A DNA stretch of 50,723 nt, taken from contig JAHEHJ010000012.1 in NCBI GenBank assembly GCA_024644655.1, positions 1 through 50,723 of the forward strand. Reading direction: 5' to 3'. This DNA comes from Flavobacterium sp. GTDB taxonomy: Bacteria; Bacteroidota; Bacteroidia; Flavobacteriales; Flavobacteriaceae. Every line of letters starts with the position of its first letter. The stretch's first letter is position 1. Positions 34,455 through 43,433 of this stretch are shown in pieces. The notes under the pieces are model-generated. The model had not been told where the DNA came from and ran no database searches. It saw nothing but the letters and a program-made list of their open reading frames with translations. A program made the translations under genes and the position numbers.

Positions 34455-36845
34455 ATGAGAAAGGCAAAATATATTTTTTTATCATTTTTATCCATAGGTA
34501 TAGTGCTTGTCATTGTAATGTATGCCTTTTTAAATCAAACAAAACCTCAGTATAAAGGCTCGCTTTCATTAAAAGGGATTCAATCGGAAACTACGGTTTA
34601 TTTTGATGAGTATGGTGTGCCTCATATTTATGCCAACAATCAAAAAGATGCCATGGTAGCTTTAGGGTATGTTCATGCTCAGGATCGTTTATGGCAAATG
34701 GAATTAATGAGGAGAATTGCGCCAGGCAGGCTTTCTGAGATTTTTGGTAATCCTGCCTTAAAAACAGATTTGTTCTTTTCGGGTATTGGAATTGATGAAA
34801 ACTCGGCTATAGCAGTAGCTCAAATGGATGAAAATTCACAAACGTATATTTTGGCTTCGGCCTATTTGCAGGGAATAAATAACTATTTAGCTCAGGGTAA
34901 GACTCCAATTGAATTTAGTTTGTTAGGAATTAAAAAAGAGAAATTCACGCTTAAAGATGTCTATAATATATTTGGATTCATGTCTTTTAGCTTTGCAATG
35001 GCTCAAAAAACAGACCCAATACTAACTGATATTAGGGATCGTCTCGGGCCTTCCTATTTAGATGATTTTGGAATTCATGGAGAGTTCAATACCAAACAAT
35101 TGAAATCCTATAAAGGGAATCTGAAGGAGTACAGTCAAATCAGTAAGTCAATATCCGCATTGCTCGATAATACAGTGGCACCGCCATTTATTGGAAGCAA
35201 TAGTTGGGTTATTGGTGGAGAAAAAACAAAAAGTGGAAAGGTGATTTTGGCAAATGATCCACATATCATGTATTCCCAACCCGGGACTTGGTATGAAGCT
35301 CATATATCTTGTCCAAATTATGAGATGTACGGCTTTTATATTGCGGGAACTCCATTCCCGTTATTAGGACACAATAGGGCATATGCCTATGGCCTTACTA
35401 TGTTTGAGAATGATGATGTTGATTTTTTTCAAGAAACCGATAATCCTATTAATTCTAAACAATACAAAATTATTAACGGGTTTAAGAATTATGATTTTCA
35501 CCAAAAAACAATACGAGTAAAAGATAGCGCGTCTGTAAAGCTAATGGTGAAAACAAGCCAGCACGGTCCTGTAATTAATGGATTATTAGAGGGTGTAAAT
35601 GGGGAAAATCCGGTGGCTATGTCATGGATATATACCCAGCAAAAAAATCAAATCCTTCAAGCTGTTTATGAATTGTCCCATGCCAAAAATTTAAATGATT
35701 TTCATGAAAACATTGCGTTAATTCATGCGCCAGGTTTGAATATTATGTATGGCGATGCTTTAGGGAATGTAGCTTGGATTACTTCGGGTAAATTATATAA
35801 AGTACCCCAGTCGGTGAATACCAATTTTATTTTGAACGGTTCTAATGGAATTGATGATAAAAAGATTTTTTTGCCTTTTGAACAAAATCCATCGGCGATT
35901 AATCCCCCTTGGCATTATGTGTATTCGTCCAATAATCAGCCAGAAGCAGTAAATGGTTATTTGTATCCGGGGTATTATTTGCCAAAAGATAGAGCACTGC
36001 GTATTGATGGATTGTTGCAATCAAAAAAGGATTGGACAAAAGAAACAGTTAGTAAAATGATGGTGGATAATAGATCAGCTGTGATTCCTCAAGTGGTTAG
36101 TGAAATGACAAATGTGCTTGATATATCAAATTTTAATAGCCAAGAAATAAAAGCATTGCAATTTATGAAAAAATGGAACGGTACCCATACTTTAAGTGAT
36201 GTGGCTCCTACCATCTATAATAAATGGTTGTATTTTTATTTAAAAGACACTTATGAAGATGAATTAGGGGAGGAGAATTTCAAATTGTTTTTAGGGACTC
36301 ACATTGTAAAACAGCTCATAGAGAATCAAACCAAAAATGAAAATTCACCTTGGTGGGACAATAGAACCACCACTCAAAAGAAAGAAACTCAAACCCAAAT
36401 CTTAACGCAATCTTTTAAAGAAGCGGTACAATCTCTTGAAAAACAAATAGGCTCTGATGTGTCTCAATGGTCTTGGGGAAAAGTGCATCAAGTTACTTTT
36501 CAGCATCCTATAGGTAAAGTGAAATTGTTTGAAAAGTTTTTTAATGTAGGGTCATACCCTATAGAGGGGACAAATGAGGTTATTAACAACCAACTTTTTA
36601 CGTATTCAGATGATGCTGAAATCACCATAAAAGGAGGTCCTTCTACTCGGAGAGTGGTTGATTTTTCCGATATTGAAAACTGTTGGAGTGTCCTGCCAAC
36701 AGGGCAATCGGGCAATCCGATGAGTCCTCATTATAAAGATCAAACTCAGTTATTTATTACGGGCGGATTCCGAAAAATGATGTTGAATAAAAAAGAGATT
36801 ATATCCACATCCTCTAAATTAATATTCAAACCCATAACGAAGTAA
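34455..36845 (+). CDS. Penicillin acylase family (S45) N-terminal-nucleophile hydrolase
   Basis: A 796-residue precursor with an N-terminal membrane anchor or signal segment (about 7-27). The alpha-chain region has YVHAQDRLWQMELMRR, typical of the family. The beta chain should begin at Ser248 in GSNSWVIGG, the autocatalytic cleavage site and nucleophile. The family hydrolyses amides, including penicillins, N-acyl homoserine lactones and aculeacin-like lipopeptides; the substrate here cannot be told from sequence. The length is normal, with no frame damage. It is followed by kmo after 87 bases, which has its own promoter. Confidence 0.9.
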   Translation: MRKAKYIFLSFLSIGIVLVIVMYAFLNQTKPQYKGSLSLKGIQSETTVYFDEYGVPHIYANNQKDAMVALGYVHAQDRLWQMELMRRIAPGRLSEIFGNPALKTDLFFSGIGIDENSAIAVAQMDENSQTYILASAYLQGINNYLAQGKTPIEFSLLGIKKEKFTLKDVYNIFGFMSFSFAMAQKTDPILTDIRDRLGPSYLDDFGIHGEFNTKQLKSYKGNLKEYSQISKSISALLDNTVAPPFIGSNSWVIGGEKTKSGKVILANDPHIMYSQPGTWYEAHISCPNYEMYGFYIAGTPFPLLGHNRAYAYGLTMFENDDVDFFQETDNPINSKQYKIINGFKNYDFHQKTIRVKDSASVKLMVKTSQHGPVINGLLEGVNGENPVAMSWIYTQQKNQILQAVYELSHAKNLNDFHENIALIHAPGLNIMYGDALGNVAWITSGKLYKVPQSVNTNFILNGSNGIDDKKIFLPFEQNPSAINPPWHYVYSSNNQPEAVNGYLYPGYYLPKDRALRIDGLLQSKKDWTKETVSKMMVDNRSAVIPQVVSEMTNVLDISNFNSQEIKALQFMKKWNGTHTLSDVAPTIYNKWLYFYLKDTYEDELGEENFKLFLGTHIVKQLIENQTKNENSPWWDNRTTTQKKETQTQILTQSFKEAVQSLEKQIGSDVSQWSWGKVHQVTFQHPIGKVKLFEKFFNVGSYPIEGTNEVINNQLFTYSDDAEITIKGGPSTRRVVDFSDIENCWSVLPTGQSGNPMSPHYKDQTQLFITGGFRKMMLNKKEIISTSSKLIFKPITK

Positions 36846-36882
36846 AGCCGTTTCTACTTTTAAATTTATCGTATTTCCATGC

Positions 36883-36910
36883 TTGGTTTTGGTTCAAAAA
36901 ATTAAATTTG
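36883..36910 (+). promoter_or_regulatory. Promoter of kmo
   Basis: TTG at 36883-36885, a 17-base spacer and a perfect TAAATTTG at 36903-36910, 22 bases before the ATG. Confidence 0.75.
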
Positions 36911-36932
36911 CAAAACCGTTTAGTGTAATTCG

Positions 36933-38273
36933 ATGCAAACTCCACAAAAAATTGCAATAGTAGGTTCTGGTTTAGTAGGAACTTTATTAGCAATATATCT
37001 TAAAAAACAAGGTCATACAGTTCATGTATATGACCGTAGCCCCGATATTAGAACGGTACAGTTTTCAGGTCGCTCTATTAATTTAGTGATGTCAAATAGG
37101 GGATGGAAAGCAATGGAAGATGTAGGATTGGCTGAAGAAATTAGAAAAATAGGGATTCCTGTTGACAAAAGAGCCATTCATCTTCAAGATGGTACATTAA
37201 AAGAACAATTTTACGGAAAAGAAGGAGAGGCTATTTTCTCATTGTCAAGAGGTGTGTTAAATCGAAGAATGATTGACTTGGCCGAAGATGAAGGGGTTGA
37301 ATTTTACTTTGAACATAAGATTTGGGATATAACAATGGCAACAGCTACGTTATATGTTGGAGACGATGAAAGAGGACAATGGACCGAATTGCACTATGAC
37401 AAAGTGTTTGGTGCTGATGGTGCCTTTTCTAGAATACGTCACCGAATGCAACGCCAAAGCATGTTTGACTATTCCCAAGAGTTTATGACGTTGGGATATA
37501 AAGAACTTCACATACCGGCTAATGCGGATGGTACACATAAAATTGACAAAAACTCATTGCATATTTGGCCACGAGGCGAATTCATGTTAATGGCTTTGGC
37601 TAATCTTGATGGTAGTTTTACGTGTACATTATTTATGCCATTTGAGGGAATGAACTCGTTTGAACAACTCAATAATAAACAAGTTTTAGTAGACTTTTTT
37701 GCGGAATATTTTCCTGATACACAGATCGTAATACCAGACTTGGTTGAGGATTTTTATAAAAACCCAACGAGTTATTTAGCAGTTATGAAATGTTATCCAT
37801 GGACATTTAGTGATAAAGTAGCACTAATTGGAGATGCCGCACATGCCATTGTGCCCTTTTATGGTCATGGAATGAATGCGGGTTTTGAAGATATTACAGT
37901 TTTAAACCAGATGATGAATCAATATGGAGATGATTGGGAAACTATATTTCAAGAATATCAAAAATCCAGAAAACCAAATGCAGATGCTATCGCCGAATTG
38001 TCTAGAAGAAATTTTATAGAAATGAGTGCAAAGACTGCAGATGAGGATTTCTTAGTGCAGAAAAAAATTGAAAAGTGGTTTTCAGATAAACATCCAGATA
38101 AATGGTTGCCTTTATACAGTAGAGTAACCTTTAGTTTGCAGCCTTATTCAGAAGCCTTGGCTATTGGTGATAGGCAAAACCAAATCATGGAAGAAGTGAT
38201 GCGAATGGAAAATATAAAAGAGAGATGGAATAGTGAAGAGGTTGAAGCTAAAATTATAAAATTGTTACAATAA
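36933..38273 (+). CDS. kmo: Kynurenine 3-monooxygenase
   Basis: A 446-residue FAD-dependent hydroxylase that makes 3-hydroxykynurenine, the substrate of KynU. The N-terminal FAD-binding motif GSGLVGTLLAIYLKKQG is followed by the second FAD contact GDAAHAIVPFYGHGMNAGFED, the Kmo hallmark. GRSINLVMSNRGW near residues 48-60 is also characteristic. The size is typical of bacterial Kmo. Together with kynU this supports tryptophan breakdown or de novo NAD synthesis; the first enzyme (tryptophan dioxygenase) is not in the window. A bidirectional terminator follows directly. Confidence 0.95.
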   Translation: MQTPQKIAIVGSGLVGTLLAIYLKKQGHTVHVYDRSPDIRTVQFSGRSINLVMSNRGWKAMEDVGLAEEIRKIGIPVDKRAIHLQDGTLKEQFYGKEGEAIFSLSRGVLNRRMIDLAEDEGVEFYFEHKIWDITMATATLYVGDDERGQWTELHYDKVFGADGAFSRIRHRMQRQSMFDYSQEFMTLGYKELHIPANADGTHKIDKNSLHIWPRGEFMLMALANLDGSFTCTLFMPFEGMNSFEQLNNKQVLVDFFAEYFPDTQIVIPDLVEDFYKNPTSYLAVMKCYPWTFSDKVALIGDAAHAIVPFYGHGMNAGFEDITVLNQMMNQYGDDWETIFQEYQKSRKPNADAIAELSRRNFIEMSAKTADEDFLVQKKIEKWFSDKHPDKWLPLYSRVTFSLQPYSEALAIGDRQNQIMEEVMRMENIKERWNSEEVEAKIIKLLQ

Positions 38274-38301
38274 AAAAGTCCCGTTAACTCGGGCTTTTTT
38301 T
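38272..38301. terminator. Bidirectional intrinsic terminator
   Basis: AAAAAG-T-CCCG and CGGG-CTTTTT pair around a TTAACT loop with a single-base bulge, flanked by an A-run and a T-run. It lies between the convergent kmo and cupin genes and overlaps both stops. Confidence 0.85.
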
Positions 38302-38662
38302 ATTCTTCTCGGTGTACTTTGGTAAAGTCAAAAGCCGGTTGGCAAATGGCAATATATTCACAAGGTTCGTCAAACGGATTGGAATATTGTACTCTGGTGT
38401 TTTTTTTGATTTTAATTGATTGACCCGCTTCTAAAATGAGAATTTCATTTTCAATTACAAACTGTTTTTTGCTGGATATGATATAGGTGTATTCCTCAAA
38501 TTCGGGTGTTTGATGTGGTTCGCTCCAATGGGGAGGGGCAATCATATGGGCTATAGAAATCTCAGGGTTGGCAGTTGCCGCTATTCCATGATGTTCTTCG
38601 ATTAATTTTCCGTCAGTAGTTGGAACAATAAAAGGTGACTTCTGAATATGGTATTTTTTCAT
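38300..38662 (-). CDS. Cupin-domain protein
   Basis: A 120-residue single-domain cupin. Motif 1 resembles HQTPEFEEYTYIISSKK (His and Glu metal ligands), and motif 2 is near NPFDEPCEYIAIC. Small cupins of this type bind metal and small ligands; the substrate is unknown. The gene follows the DUF486 gene by three bases on the minus strand, so the two are probably co-transcribed. It ends at a terminator shared with kmo. Confidence 0.8.
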   Translation of the reverse strand: MKKYHIQKSPFIVPTTDGKLIEEHHGIAATANPEISIAHMIAPPHWSEPHQTPEFEEYTYIISSKKQFVIENEILILEAGQSIKIKKNTRVQYSNPFDEPCEYIAICQPAFDFTKVHREE

Positions 38663-38665
38663 GAT

Positions 38666-39034
38666 TTATTTTTTAAAAATAAAATAGACGGCTAAAATAA
38701 GAAGAATAAAGCCAATGATATGATTCCACCGCAAGCTTTCATTTTTGAAAAACAGCATCGAAAAGATAACGAATACAATTAGAGTTATTACTTCTTGAAT
38801 GATTTTGAGTTGCAATAGTGAAAAGGGGCCACCATTGCCTTGGTATCCAATTTTATTGGCAGGTACTTGAAAACAATATTCAAATAAAGCCAATCCCCAG
38901 CTTAGTAGAACAATTGAAATTAAACCCGCATTTTCAAACCACTTGAGTTCTTTAAATTTTAAATGGCCATACCAAGCAAGTGTCATAAAAATATTCGAGA
39001 GAACCAATAGGCCAATGGTTAAGTAACCTTTCAT
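38666..39034 (-). CDS. DUF486 / DMT-like membrane protein
   Basis: Start chosen at the internal Met (MKGYLTIGLL) at 39034, giving 122 residues. The open frame extends 16 codons further, but the family length is about 110-120 residues and a -7 element lies within the extension. Four hydrophobic helices, with TLAWYGHLKF after the first, match DUF486, distantly related to small drug/metabolite transporters. Function unknown. It leads a two-gene minus-strand unit with the cupin gene. Confidence 0.8.
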   Translation of the reverse strand: MKGYLTIGLLVLSNIFMTLAWYGHLKFKELKWFENAGLISIVLLSWGLALFEYCFQVPANKIGYQGNGGPFSLLQLKIIQEVITLIVFVIFSMLFFKNESLRWNHIIGFILLILAVYFIFKK

Positions 39035-39058
39035 TTGTAAATAAGGAATTGATGAAGT

Positions 39059-39066
39059 CAAAAATA
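39059..39066 (-). promoter_or_regulatory. -7 element of the DUF486-cupin unit
   Basis: CAAAAATA on the plus strand reads TATTTTTG on the minus strand, a perfect TAnnTTTG, 24 bases before the chosen start at 39034. Confidence 0.5.
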
Positions 39067-39306
39067 CATGTTTTGTAAACATTAAGAAAAGGTTAAATTA
39101 ATAAATTCTATAATTCCTATTGTAAAAAATACATTTTCAAGACTTTTACCGTTATTCTTATAATATCGCATTTAAATTGAAAAAAAAGAGTTTATTTCTA
39201 TTTATTATTTAATGATTGGATGAAATAGAAGAGTGGTACTGTTTATGGGAAGAGAAGCCATAACGTATTATAATTAAAAAAAGTTTTTTTATTTGAAGTA
39301 AAAAAT

Positions 39307-39314
39307 TAAATTTG
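39307..39314 (+). promoter_or_regulatory. -7 element of the exbB operon
   Basis: Perfect TAAATTTG, giving a leader of about 55 bases. The nearest TTTG is only 11 bases upstream, so the -33 part is unclear. Confidence 0.55.
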
Positions 39315-39376
39315 CTACCAATCAAGTTTAAAACAACTAAAACTTATAAATTATTTAAAAATTAAAATTTAAGAAA

Positions 39377-40198
39377 ATGGCAAACGTTAAAAATGAAAAT
39401 GGTTCAAAAGGAGGAAGTATGTTCTCTGGTATTGTGATTGTAGTGTGTATCCTTATCGGTATCTTGGTTTGGAAATTCATCATGGGTAATCCTTCGAATT
39501 TTGAAGGTGGTGACAATACAGGTCATCCACTACCAGGTAACTATTTAGCGATGGTATATAAAGGAGGTTCAATCGTTCCTGTTTTGATGGGATTATTATT
39601 AATGGTAGTTGTTTTCTCTATCGAGCGTTTTTCAGTAATTTCAAAAGCAGCTGGTAAAGGAAACTTGGATACTTTCATGAAAAATGTACAAGCAAGTATC
39701 AAACAAGGAAATATTGATGATGCTATTGTTTCATGTGACAAACAACAAGGTTCTGTAGCTAATGCAGTAAAAGCAGCTTTAGTTAAATACCAAGAAGTTA
39801 AAAAAGAAGGATTCAATAGCGAAGAAGCTTCTGAAACAATTCACAAAGAAATCGAAGAAGCAACGGCTCTTGAAATGCCAATGTTGGAACAAAATTTAAC
39901 AATTTTATCTACTTTAGTTGCATTAGGAACTTTAGCAGGATTATTAGGAACAGTAACAGGGATGATTAAAGCGTTTGGTGCATTAGCATCTGCAGGTACT
40001 CCTGACCAAGCTGCATTAGCAAATGGTATCTCTGAAGCCTTGATTAATACAGCTACAGGTATCTCTACTTCTGCTTTGGCAATTATTACATACAACTTCT
40101 TTACTTCAAAAATTGACACCTTGACTTACTCTATTGACGAAGCAGGTTCAACTATTGTAAATACATACAGAAAATTTAGAGGAAGTTTAAAAGCATAA
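39377..40198 (+). CDS. exbB: ExbB/TolQ/MotA-family proton channel protein
   Basis: A 273-residue inner-membrane protein with TM segments near 16-32, 57-80, about 160-185 and 205-230. The conserved channel segment TILSTLVALGTLAGLLGTVTGMI, followed by ALANGISEALINTATGI, is the ExbB/TolQ signature. With two ExbD proteins and TonB downstream it forms the proton-driven motor that energises TonB-dependent outer-membrane receptors. It is longer than E. coli ExbB, with an extra N-terminal TM, as is usual in Bacteroidota. It heads a same-strand run of seven genes ending at a strong terminator. Confidence 0.92.
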   Translation: MANVKNENGSKGGSMFSGIVIVVCILIGILVWKFIMGNPSNFEGGDNTGHPLPGNYLAMVYKGGSIVPVLMGLLLMVVVFSIERFSVISKAAGKGNLDTFMKNVQASIKQGNIDDAIVSCDKQQGSVANAVKAALVKYQEVKKEGFNSEEASETIHKEIEEATALEMPMLEQNLTILSTLVALGTLAGLLGTVTGMIKAFGALASAGTPDQAALANGISEALINTATGISTSALAIITYNFFTSKIDTLTYSIDEAGSTIVNTYRKFRGSLKA

Positions 40199-40242
40199 TA
40201 CTTGTATAGGTATTCTATACTTGTAATTAAAACAATCAAAAA

Positions 40243-40869
40243 ATGGCTAAAGTAAAAATGTCAAAAAAAGCAACATCCATCGACATGACGGCGATGTGTG
40301 ACGTGGCTTTCCTTTTGCTTACATTCTTTATCCTTACGGCTACGGCAAAAGTGCCTGAACCATTACCTGTAGATACTCCTTCATCAACAGTACAAACCAA
40401 ATTGCCAGATACTGATTTGGCGATGTTGACTGTTGGTAAAGTAGACGGAAAAGAACAAGTGTTCTTTGGGGTAAAAGGAAGAGATGTTCGTATTAAAACA
40501 TTAGAGTTAATGGCTCAAAAATATAGTTTGACTTTCACAGAGGATGAAAAAGCTCAATTTTCTCTAGTAGATGAATTTGGTGTTCCAATTGAAGGGTTAA
40601 AACAATTATTGGCTATGAAAGGCTCTGATAGAGCTAAAAAAGGAGTGCAATTGGGTGTGCCATGTGATTCCTTAAATAACCAATTGAAAGATTGGATTTA
40701 TACTGCGCGTCAAGCAAATATTGATGTGGCTCAAAAAGAGTTGAAATTTGCAATCAAAGGCGATGCTAAAGAAGAATATCCACAGATCAAAAAAATCATG
40801 GATATGTTACAAGACCAAAAAATCAATAACTTTAATTTAGTTACGGGTTTAAGAGGTAAAGACTATTAA
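40243..40869 (+). CDS. exbD: ExbD/TolR-family protein, copy 1
   Basis: A 208-residue protein with one N-terminal TM helix (about 20-38) carrying the proton-relay Asp in MTAMCDVAFLLLTFFIL. The periplasmic domain is longer than in E. coli ExbD (about 140 residues). It lies 44 bases after exbB and 17 bases before a second exbD. The two copies differ in their periplasmic parts, so they may form a heteromeric stator or have specialised roles (inference). Confidence 0.9.
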   Translation: MAKVKMSKKATSIDMTAMCDVAFLLLTFFILTATAKVPEPLPVDTPSSTVQTKLPDTDLAMLTVGKVDGKEQVFFGVKGRDVRIKTLELMAQKYSLTFTEDEKAQFSLVDEFGVPIEGLKQLLAMKGSDRAKKGVQLGVPCDSLNNQLKDWIYTARQANIDVAQKELKFAIKGDAKEEYPQIKKIMDMLQDQKINNFNLVTGLRGKDY

Positions 40870-40886
40870 TTTAATAACACTATATA

Positions 40887-41447
40887 ATGGCTGAATTAAA
40901 TACCGGCGATGGCGGTGGCAAAGGCAAAGGTGGTAAAGTAAGAAGTAAGAAATCAAATGCGAAGGTAGACCTTACCGCAATGGTGGATTTAGCGTTCTTA
41001 TTGATTACATTCTTTATGTTGACTACCTCTTTATCAAAGCCTCAGTCTATGGATTTGGGTTTACCGGATAAAAATGAAGAAGACCCTAAGCAAAAGGTTA
41101 AAGTAGATCAAAGAAGAACTGTAACTATTTTATTAGGGAAAGACAATAAAATTAAATGGTTTCATGGTTTGTTAGATACACCTGAGCCGAATGGAGCACC
41201 TGCAAGTGCTGTATATGGTAAAGAAGGTATTCGTAAAGAAATTTTGAAACGTGTGGTTTCAATTCCTCAAACTATTGGGGATAAAAACAAAGGAATGATT
41301 GTAATTATCAAACCTTCTAAAAAATCTACCTACAGAAATTTAGTAGATATCTTAGACGAGATGGCTATTTGCAATGTACCAACGTATGCTATTGTTAATG
41401 ATATAGCACCGGGTGAGCAAAAACTAATTGATGAAATGAACAAATAG
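40887..41447 (+). CDS. exbD: ExbD/TolR-family protein, copy 2
   Basis: A 186-residue ExbD paralog. A Gly/Lys-rich cytoplasmic start (GDGGGKGKGGKVRSKK) leads into the TM helix with the relay Asp in LTAMVDLAFLLITFFMLTT. The periplasmic domain differs clearly from copy 1. It lies 17 bases after copy 1 and 30 bases before tonB, on the same transcript. Confidence 0.9.
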   Translation: MAELNTGDGGGKGKGGKVRSKKSNAKVDLTAMVDLAFLLITFFMLTTSLSKPQSMDLGLPDKNEEDPKQKVKVDQRRTVTILLGKDNKIKWFHGLLDTPEPNGAPASAVYGKEGIRKEILKRVVSIPQTIGDKNKGMIVIIKPSKKSTYRNLVDILDEMAICNVPTYAIVNDIAPGEQKLIDEMNK

Positions 41448-41477
41448 TGCATTGCATTATATAAAACATTATAAAAA

Positions 41478-42269
41478 ATGAAATTAGACTTATTAACAAG
41501 AAAATGGATTGATATCGTTTTTGAAGGACGTAACAAAGCCTATGGGGCCTATGAGTTGCGTAAAGACAATACGAAAACAACCTTTCGTTCTCTTCTAATT
41601 GGAGCATTAATATTTTGTTTTGCTGTAGGTGCACCACTTATTGCAAGCTTAATTCCAGAAGGATCTGATGAAGATGCCAACTTGGATAAAAAAATTGTAA
41701 CGATAAAGTTACCTCCAAAAGAAGATCAACCTAAAGAACTTCCACCACCACCACCACCACCTCCACAACAAACGCAAGTTAAGTTTGTGAAACCTGAGGT
41801 TGCTAAAACGGAAGACGTTACAGAAGAACCACCAAAAGTGGAAGAAATCAAGGATAAGAAGTTAGGTAATGAAAATATTAAAGGCGACCCAGATGCTCCT
41901 CTAACAGTAGAACCTGTAGGAAATGGTCCTAGTGAAGTAGTAGAAGAAGATAATTCTATTTATAATACAGCTGGTATCGAAGTAAAACCTGATTTCCCTG
42001 GAGGAATGGAGAAATTCTATAAATTTGTAGGTAAAAATTTCCAAGTTCCAGAAGAGGAAGGGTTGAAAGGAAAAGTATTCGTGACTTTCGTAGTTGAAAA
42101 AGACGGGTCTTTAACAGATATTAAAGTAATTAGAGATATTGGTTACGGAACTGGAAAAGAAGCTATCCGAGTTTTGAAAACTTGTCCAAAATGGAATCCA
42201 GGAGAACAAAATGGAAAAAAAGTAAGGGTATTGTACTCGTTACCAATTTCTATTCAATCGGCAGAATAA
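41478..42269 (+). CDS. tonB: TonB energy transducer
   Basis: A 263-residue TonB. It has a cytoplasmic start with RNKAYGAYELRKDN (typical of Bacteroidota TonB), a TM helix (about 34-53), a run of eight Pro encoded by CCA-type codons followed by PQQTQ, a Glu/Lys/Pro-rich linker, and the C-terminal TonB domain (DFPGGMEKFYKFV... FVVEKDGSLTDIKV... CPKWNPGEQNGKKVRV). It transmits the ExbB/ExbD proton-motor force to outer-membrane receptors. The next gene starts at the base after the stop. Confidence 0.95.
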   Translation: MKLDLLTRKWIDIVFEGRNKAYGAYELRKDNTKTTFRSLLIGALIFCFAVGAPLIASLIPEGSDEDANLDKKIVTIKLPPKEDQPKELPPPPPPPPQQTQVKFVKPEVAKTEDVTEEPPKVEEIKDKKLGNENIKGDPDAPLTVEPVGNGPSEVVEEDNSIYNTAGIEVKPDFPGGMEKFYKFVGKNFQVPEEEGLKGKVFVTFVVEKDGSLTDIKVIRDIGYGTGKEAIRVLKTCPKWNPGEQNGKKVRVLYSLPISIQSAE

Positions 42270-42494
42270 ATGGTTTCCAACTTTATAGAAAACTTTCAGA
42301 AGAAATCGCTTAAAGAGCGATTTCTTCTCGTTATAGGTATTTTGTTTTTTTTGATTTATTTAACATTTGGTTTGATAATCATATTCTGGAAGTCACTTCC
42401 TTTAACATTACCGTATAAATACAGAATTGTTTTTGGAATTTTATTGATTGTATATTCTTTTTTACGATTTTTGCGTTTTTTTAATAAAGATTAG
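42270..42494 (+). CDS. Small two-TM membrane protein of the tonB operon
   Basis: A 74-residue protein with two hydrophobic helices (about 19-40 and 53-68) and a basic C-terminus (RFLRFFNKD). The ATG directly follows the tonB stop codon, so translation is probably coupled. I do not recognise a named family; its position suggests an accessory role in the TonB system, but nothing in the sequence shows this. It ends ten bases before the start of the PstS-like gene. Confidence 0.65.
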   Translation: MVSNFIENFQKKSLKERFLLVIGILFFLIYLTFGLIIIFWKSLPLTLPYKYRIVFGILLIVYSFLRFLRFFNKD

Positions 42495-42504
42495 GCATAG
42501 AACT

Positions 42505-43425
42505 ATGAACAAGTGGGTTAAAACGGCTGTTGGGTTATTGATGTTAGTATTGCTTTTTGTTTTGTCATGCCAAAAGAAAGGGGATGGTAAAAAAGATACT
42601 ATTATAGAAGGAAAAGCTACTGTTTATGTGGATGAATCAATATTGCCTATAGTAGAAGATGAAGTAGCTGTTTTTGAAACAGAATACCAGGCTAAGATGC
42701 ATTTAGTGCCTCAGTCTGAAAATGAAGTGATAAATGCTATGTTACAAGATACAGCTCGAATTGCCATTTTAAGCCGCACATTACAAACTAATGAATTAAA
42801 GGCTTTTCAAGCCAAAAAAATTATACCTAGAATAACCCCTTTTGCAAAAGATGCGATTGCTCTAATTAAAAATAATACGGCAACAGATACCTTGATAGCA
42901 ATGCAAGATGTAATTGATTTTCTAAAAGGAAAACAAGTGTCTGCTATTAAAGGTTTGGTATTTGATAATCCGAATTCAAGTACGGCACGTTATTTTTCAG
43001 AACTTACTGGTGTTGCTGTAAGTTCAAACAAACAAGTGTTTTCGTTTAAAACAAATGAAGATGTTATAAAATATGTGGCTGCAAATGAAGGTATGATTGG
43101 TGTGATAGGAATGAATTGGATTTATCAGGCGCCTCTAGCTTTAGAGGAAGAAGTACATAAAATTAAAGTACTTAGTGTAAAAGGAACTCAGTCAATTGAT
43201 TATTTTGCACCCACACAAGACAATCTTGCTGCAGGTAATTACCCTTTGGCACGCCATTTGTACATTGTAAATTGTCAAGGGTATTCTGGACTAGGAATGG
43301 GATTTGCTTCTTTTTTAGGAGGAGAGCGAGGACAACGAATCATTTTAAAATCGGGATTAGTTCCAGAAAGAATGCCTTCAAGGCATATTGTGATAAGAAA
43401 TAAGATTACTAAAGATAAAAATTAA
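42505..43425 (+). CDS. PstS-like substrate-binding lipoprotein
   Basis: Start chosen at ATG 42505 (MNKWVKTAVG), giving 306 residues; the longer frame overlaps the previous gene and would spoil the lipoprotein signal. The signal ends in lipobox LFVLSC. The mature part fits the periplasmic binding-protein fold of the PstS/phosphate-binding family (DNPNSSTARYF; ANEGMIGVIGMNW; YPLARHLYIV). Unlike true PstS it has no ABC transporter genes nearby and sits in the tonB operon, so it may serve another anion or be structural (inference). Confidence 0.82.
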   Translation: MNKWVKTAVGLLMLVLLFVLSCQKKGDGKKDTIIEGKATVYVDESILPIVEDEVAVFETEYQAKMHLVPQSENEVINAMLQDTARIAILSRTLQTNELKAFQAKKIIPRITPFAKDAIALIKNNTATDTLIAMQDVIDFLKGKQVSAIKGLVFDNPNSSTARYFSELTGVAVSSNKQVFSFKTNEDVIKYVAANEGMIGVIGMNWIYQAPLALEEEVHKIKVLSVKGTQSIDYFAPTQDNLAAGNYPLARHLYIVNCQGYSGLGMGFASFLGGERGQRIILKSGLVPERMPSRHIVIRNKITKDKN

Positions 43426-43433
43426 AAGTCAAA

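Larger units (their letters stand above)
39035..39376. other. Divergent intergenic region before exbB
   Basis: About 340 AT-rich bases between the DUF486 gene and exbB. It holds a -7 element on each strand (39059-39066 minus and 39307-39314 plus). I see no gene or RNA structure in it. Confidence 0.6.

Noticed and set aside
41740..41765. CCA-type trinucleotide repeat in tonB
   Set aside because: It simply encodes the proline-rich linker normal for TonB, and in-frame length changes would be harmless.
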